NCBI GenBank assembly: GCA_016713905.1
Contig: JADJOE010000003.1
Location: 992,001 to 1,056,000, forward strand
Length of the DNA: 64,000 nt
Direction of reading: 5' to 3'
Origin: Candidatus Vicinibacter proximus
GTDB lineage: Bacteria > Bacteroidota > Bacteroidia > Chitinophagales > Saprospiraceae
Shown here: piece after piece, positions 62,762-64,000 of the stretch
Position numbering within the stretch: position 1 is the stretch's first letter
Layout of the letters: each line of letters begins with the position of its first letter
Position numbers and translations under genes: made by a program
Notes under the pieces: model-generated
What the model saw: only the letters and a program-made list of their open reading frames with translations
The model's database searches: none
Told to the model about the DNA's origin: nothing

Positions 62762-64000
62762 CTATTTACCGCCCAGATTGTATGAAATCCCAAGAAAATA
62801 TCCGCTTTCTAACCTGCCTTCAGTAGGTATTATGCCATCTCCTATTACAATTTCATCCCCTACTTGAAAATTTTTAGATAACCGCTTCACCTTCGAAAAC
62901 ATAAACCCACCTGAAATCACAAGATCCTGTGATTTGCCAATCATAATACTTGGGCCAACAAAAAATGCCAGCTTATCGGCAGCCTGCTGATTGGTCAAAG
63001 GTACTCCAAAACCGAGTGACAGGGCAGGTGTTACAGTAGATTTCAATTGATAACTTAAATTAACCATAGAACTTATCAAAGGCACATACTTATCAGCATC
63101 TTCAGCGGTCAAAACATTGTTTTGAACATAATAAGTTTGAGGAGTATTATTGAATGCGGCCCCTTGAATGCCCATTGAAGTGGACACTCCAAAATTTCCA
63201 TAGGTGTTGATTTTAAGTTTTAGCGTTTTGTAAATTTGAAGACTGCTCTCAGGAGCAAGCGTAGAACTTACAGTTGAATCTCTTAAATAAATTTTCAATT
63301 CATACAGGATGAACTTACTGGTAGCTTCTGTATGATAAGTTATTGAAAAATTATTGTTGATGGTTTCCATATACTTGATATATACTTTTTGGATGGCACT
63401 CAAATGATCAATTTCCCCAATATTTTTAACCATTGCAACCTTGTTTTCTAATGTGGCTACCGATCCGGAAATTGCATTCTGTTGTTGATCGTATTGCTTT
63501 AGCAAAGGATAAAGGGCTTCTATCCCGTGATCCGAATTCTTGAGTTTATTATGCAATCTTCTTAATTCCGATAACTTCTTATTGTAATCTCCAACCTTTG
63601 AGGCCACGTTAGACTGCAATATTGGCAGCTCTTGTAATTTCAAATTTAATTCTGAAATATCTTTTATTGCAAAGGATGCACCATCTTCAATCATAAGCGC
63701 TTCATTGAAATAGGTCATTAAAAGTTCTTTGATCACAGAAGGTGCAATATTGGGATTTACAGAAAGACTATTTACAAAACTCATGTCTCCCAATAAAAGA
63801 CTGGAGGATTTAAGTCTTTTATTTATCTCTGTGAGTTGACTATTTATTTCAAAACTCTCTGACTCCATTTCCCTTAACAGGTCTTTGTACTCTTCCAAAT
63901 CCTCTTGATCGCCCCTTGCCTGGGTCAAGGCATTAGGTGCTGTCATGGCAGATAAAATACTGCCAAATACCGGCATATTCATCATGGGCAATCCAGCGGC
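62762..64000 (-). CDS. Partial gene: coiled-coil and outer-membrane barrel-like protein
   Basis: The frame is open to the window edge (the first visible residues precede a TTG at 63991), so the start probably lies outside. About 412 residues are visible. Residues about 25-205 are helical with coiled-coil character (LEEYKDLLREMESESFEI, KVGDYNKKLSELRRLHNKL). Residues about 215-409 are beta-rich with alternating pattern and end in YFLGISYNLGGK, as in outer-membrane barrel or barrel-like proteins. No family was recognised. Its position as the gene before the sigma factor suggests a cell-surface component of the same module. Confidence 0.7.
   Translation of the reverse strand, partial: AAGLPMMNMPVFGSILSAMTAPNALTQARGDQEDLEEYKDLLREMESESFEINSQLTEINKRLKSSSLLLGDMSFVNSLSVNPNIAPSVIKELLMTYFNEALMIEDGASFAIKDISELNLKLQELPILQSNVASKVGDYNKKLSELRRLHNKLKNSDHGIEALYPLLKQYDQQQNAISGSVATLENKVAMVKNIGEIDHLSAIQKVYIKYMETINNNFSITYHTEATSKFILYELKIYLRDSTVSSTLAPESSLQIYKTLKLKINTYGNFGVSTSMGIQGAAFNNTPQTYYVQNNVLTAEDADKYVPLISSMVNLSYQLKSTVTPALSLGFGVPLTNQQAADKLAFFVGPSIMIGKSQDLVISGGFMFSKVKRLSKNFQVGDEIVIGDGIIPTEGRLESGYFLGISYNLGGK

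Noticed and set aside
1..64000. tRNA, rRNA, integrase, transposase or attachment sites
   Set aside because: Reading the intergenic gaps on both strands gave no cloverleaf-like or conserved rRNA sequence and no recombinase gene; most gaps are short.

Overview
The window looks like part of a chromosome from a Bacteroidota bacterium, most likely a Saprospiraceae-type member of Saprospirales. The reasons are low GC, six secreted proteins ending in a type IX secretion (T9SS) type A sorting domain with its NPF-type motif, very long Cys-rich HYR-like surface proteins, a LytS/LytTR pair, a longer-type urocanase, and TAnnTTTG-like -7 promoter elements with few Shine-Dalgarno sites. This assignment is inference; there is no rRNA or marker comparison. 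I saw no tRNA, rRNA, CRISPR array, transposase or phage gene.

Layout. 1-2465 (minus): an operon-like run folE > fabD > yqgE > ABC-F ATPase (cut by the window edge), with tiny overlaps. 2607-4384 (plus): LytS-type histidine kinase and LytTR response regulator. 4517-31232 (minus): about 26.7 kb holding four consecutive paralogous giant surface proteins (1433, 1514, about 1455 and 4092 aa). Each has a signal peptide, a shared ordered core of Cys-rich HYR-like modules, a dockerin-like segment, a cohesin-like segment and a T9SS sorting domain. The 4092-aa protein carries an extra N-terminal part of about 2575 residues (beta-helix, Ig/PKD-like repeats, further HYR repeats). 31583-34391 (minus): three-gene proton-translocating transhydrogenase (pntAA/pntAB/pntB). 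34497-39073: Smr protein, M4 metallopeptidase with an overlapping lipoprotein gene, and a small Cys/Lys-rich exported protein.

39193-54977 (plus): a long codirectional housekeeping and metabolic stretch: GH2 beta-mannosidase, urocanase, CBS protein, membrane/HhH protein, TlpA-like lipoprotein, SDR, UbiD decarboxylase, NOL1/NOP2/Sun-type RNA methyltransferase, M28 peptidase, HPPK, deoxynucleoside kinase, SppA. 55014-57363: thioredoxin reductase and shikimate kinase (minus), then a DUF1573 lipoprotein and YajC (plus). 57433-64000 (minus): a compact locus of partial barrel-like protein > ECF-like sigma factor > membrane-anchored anti-sigma-like protein with TPRs > M48-like protease with TPRs > CHASE2-only membrane protein > FecR-like exported protein.

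The two parts most deserving a second look are the giant-protein cluster, whose dockerin-like and cohesin-like modules lie in the same polypeptide and suggest self-association at the cell surface, and the sigma/anti-sigma/protease/CHASE2/FecR-like locus at the right end, which reads like a cell-envelope signalling module without a conventional output kinase.
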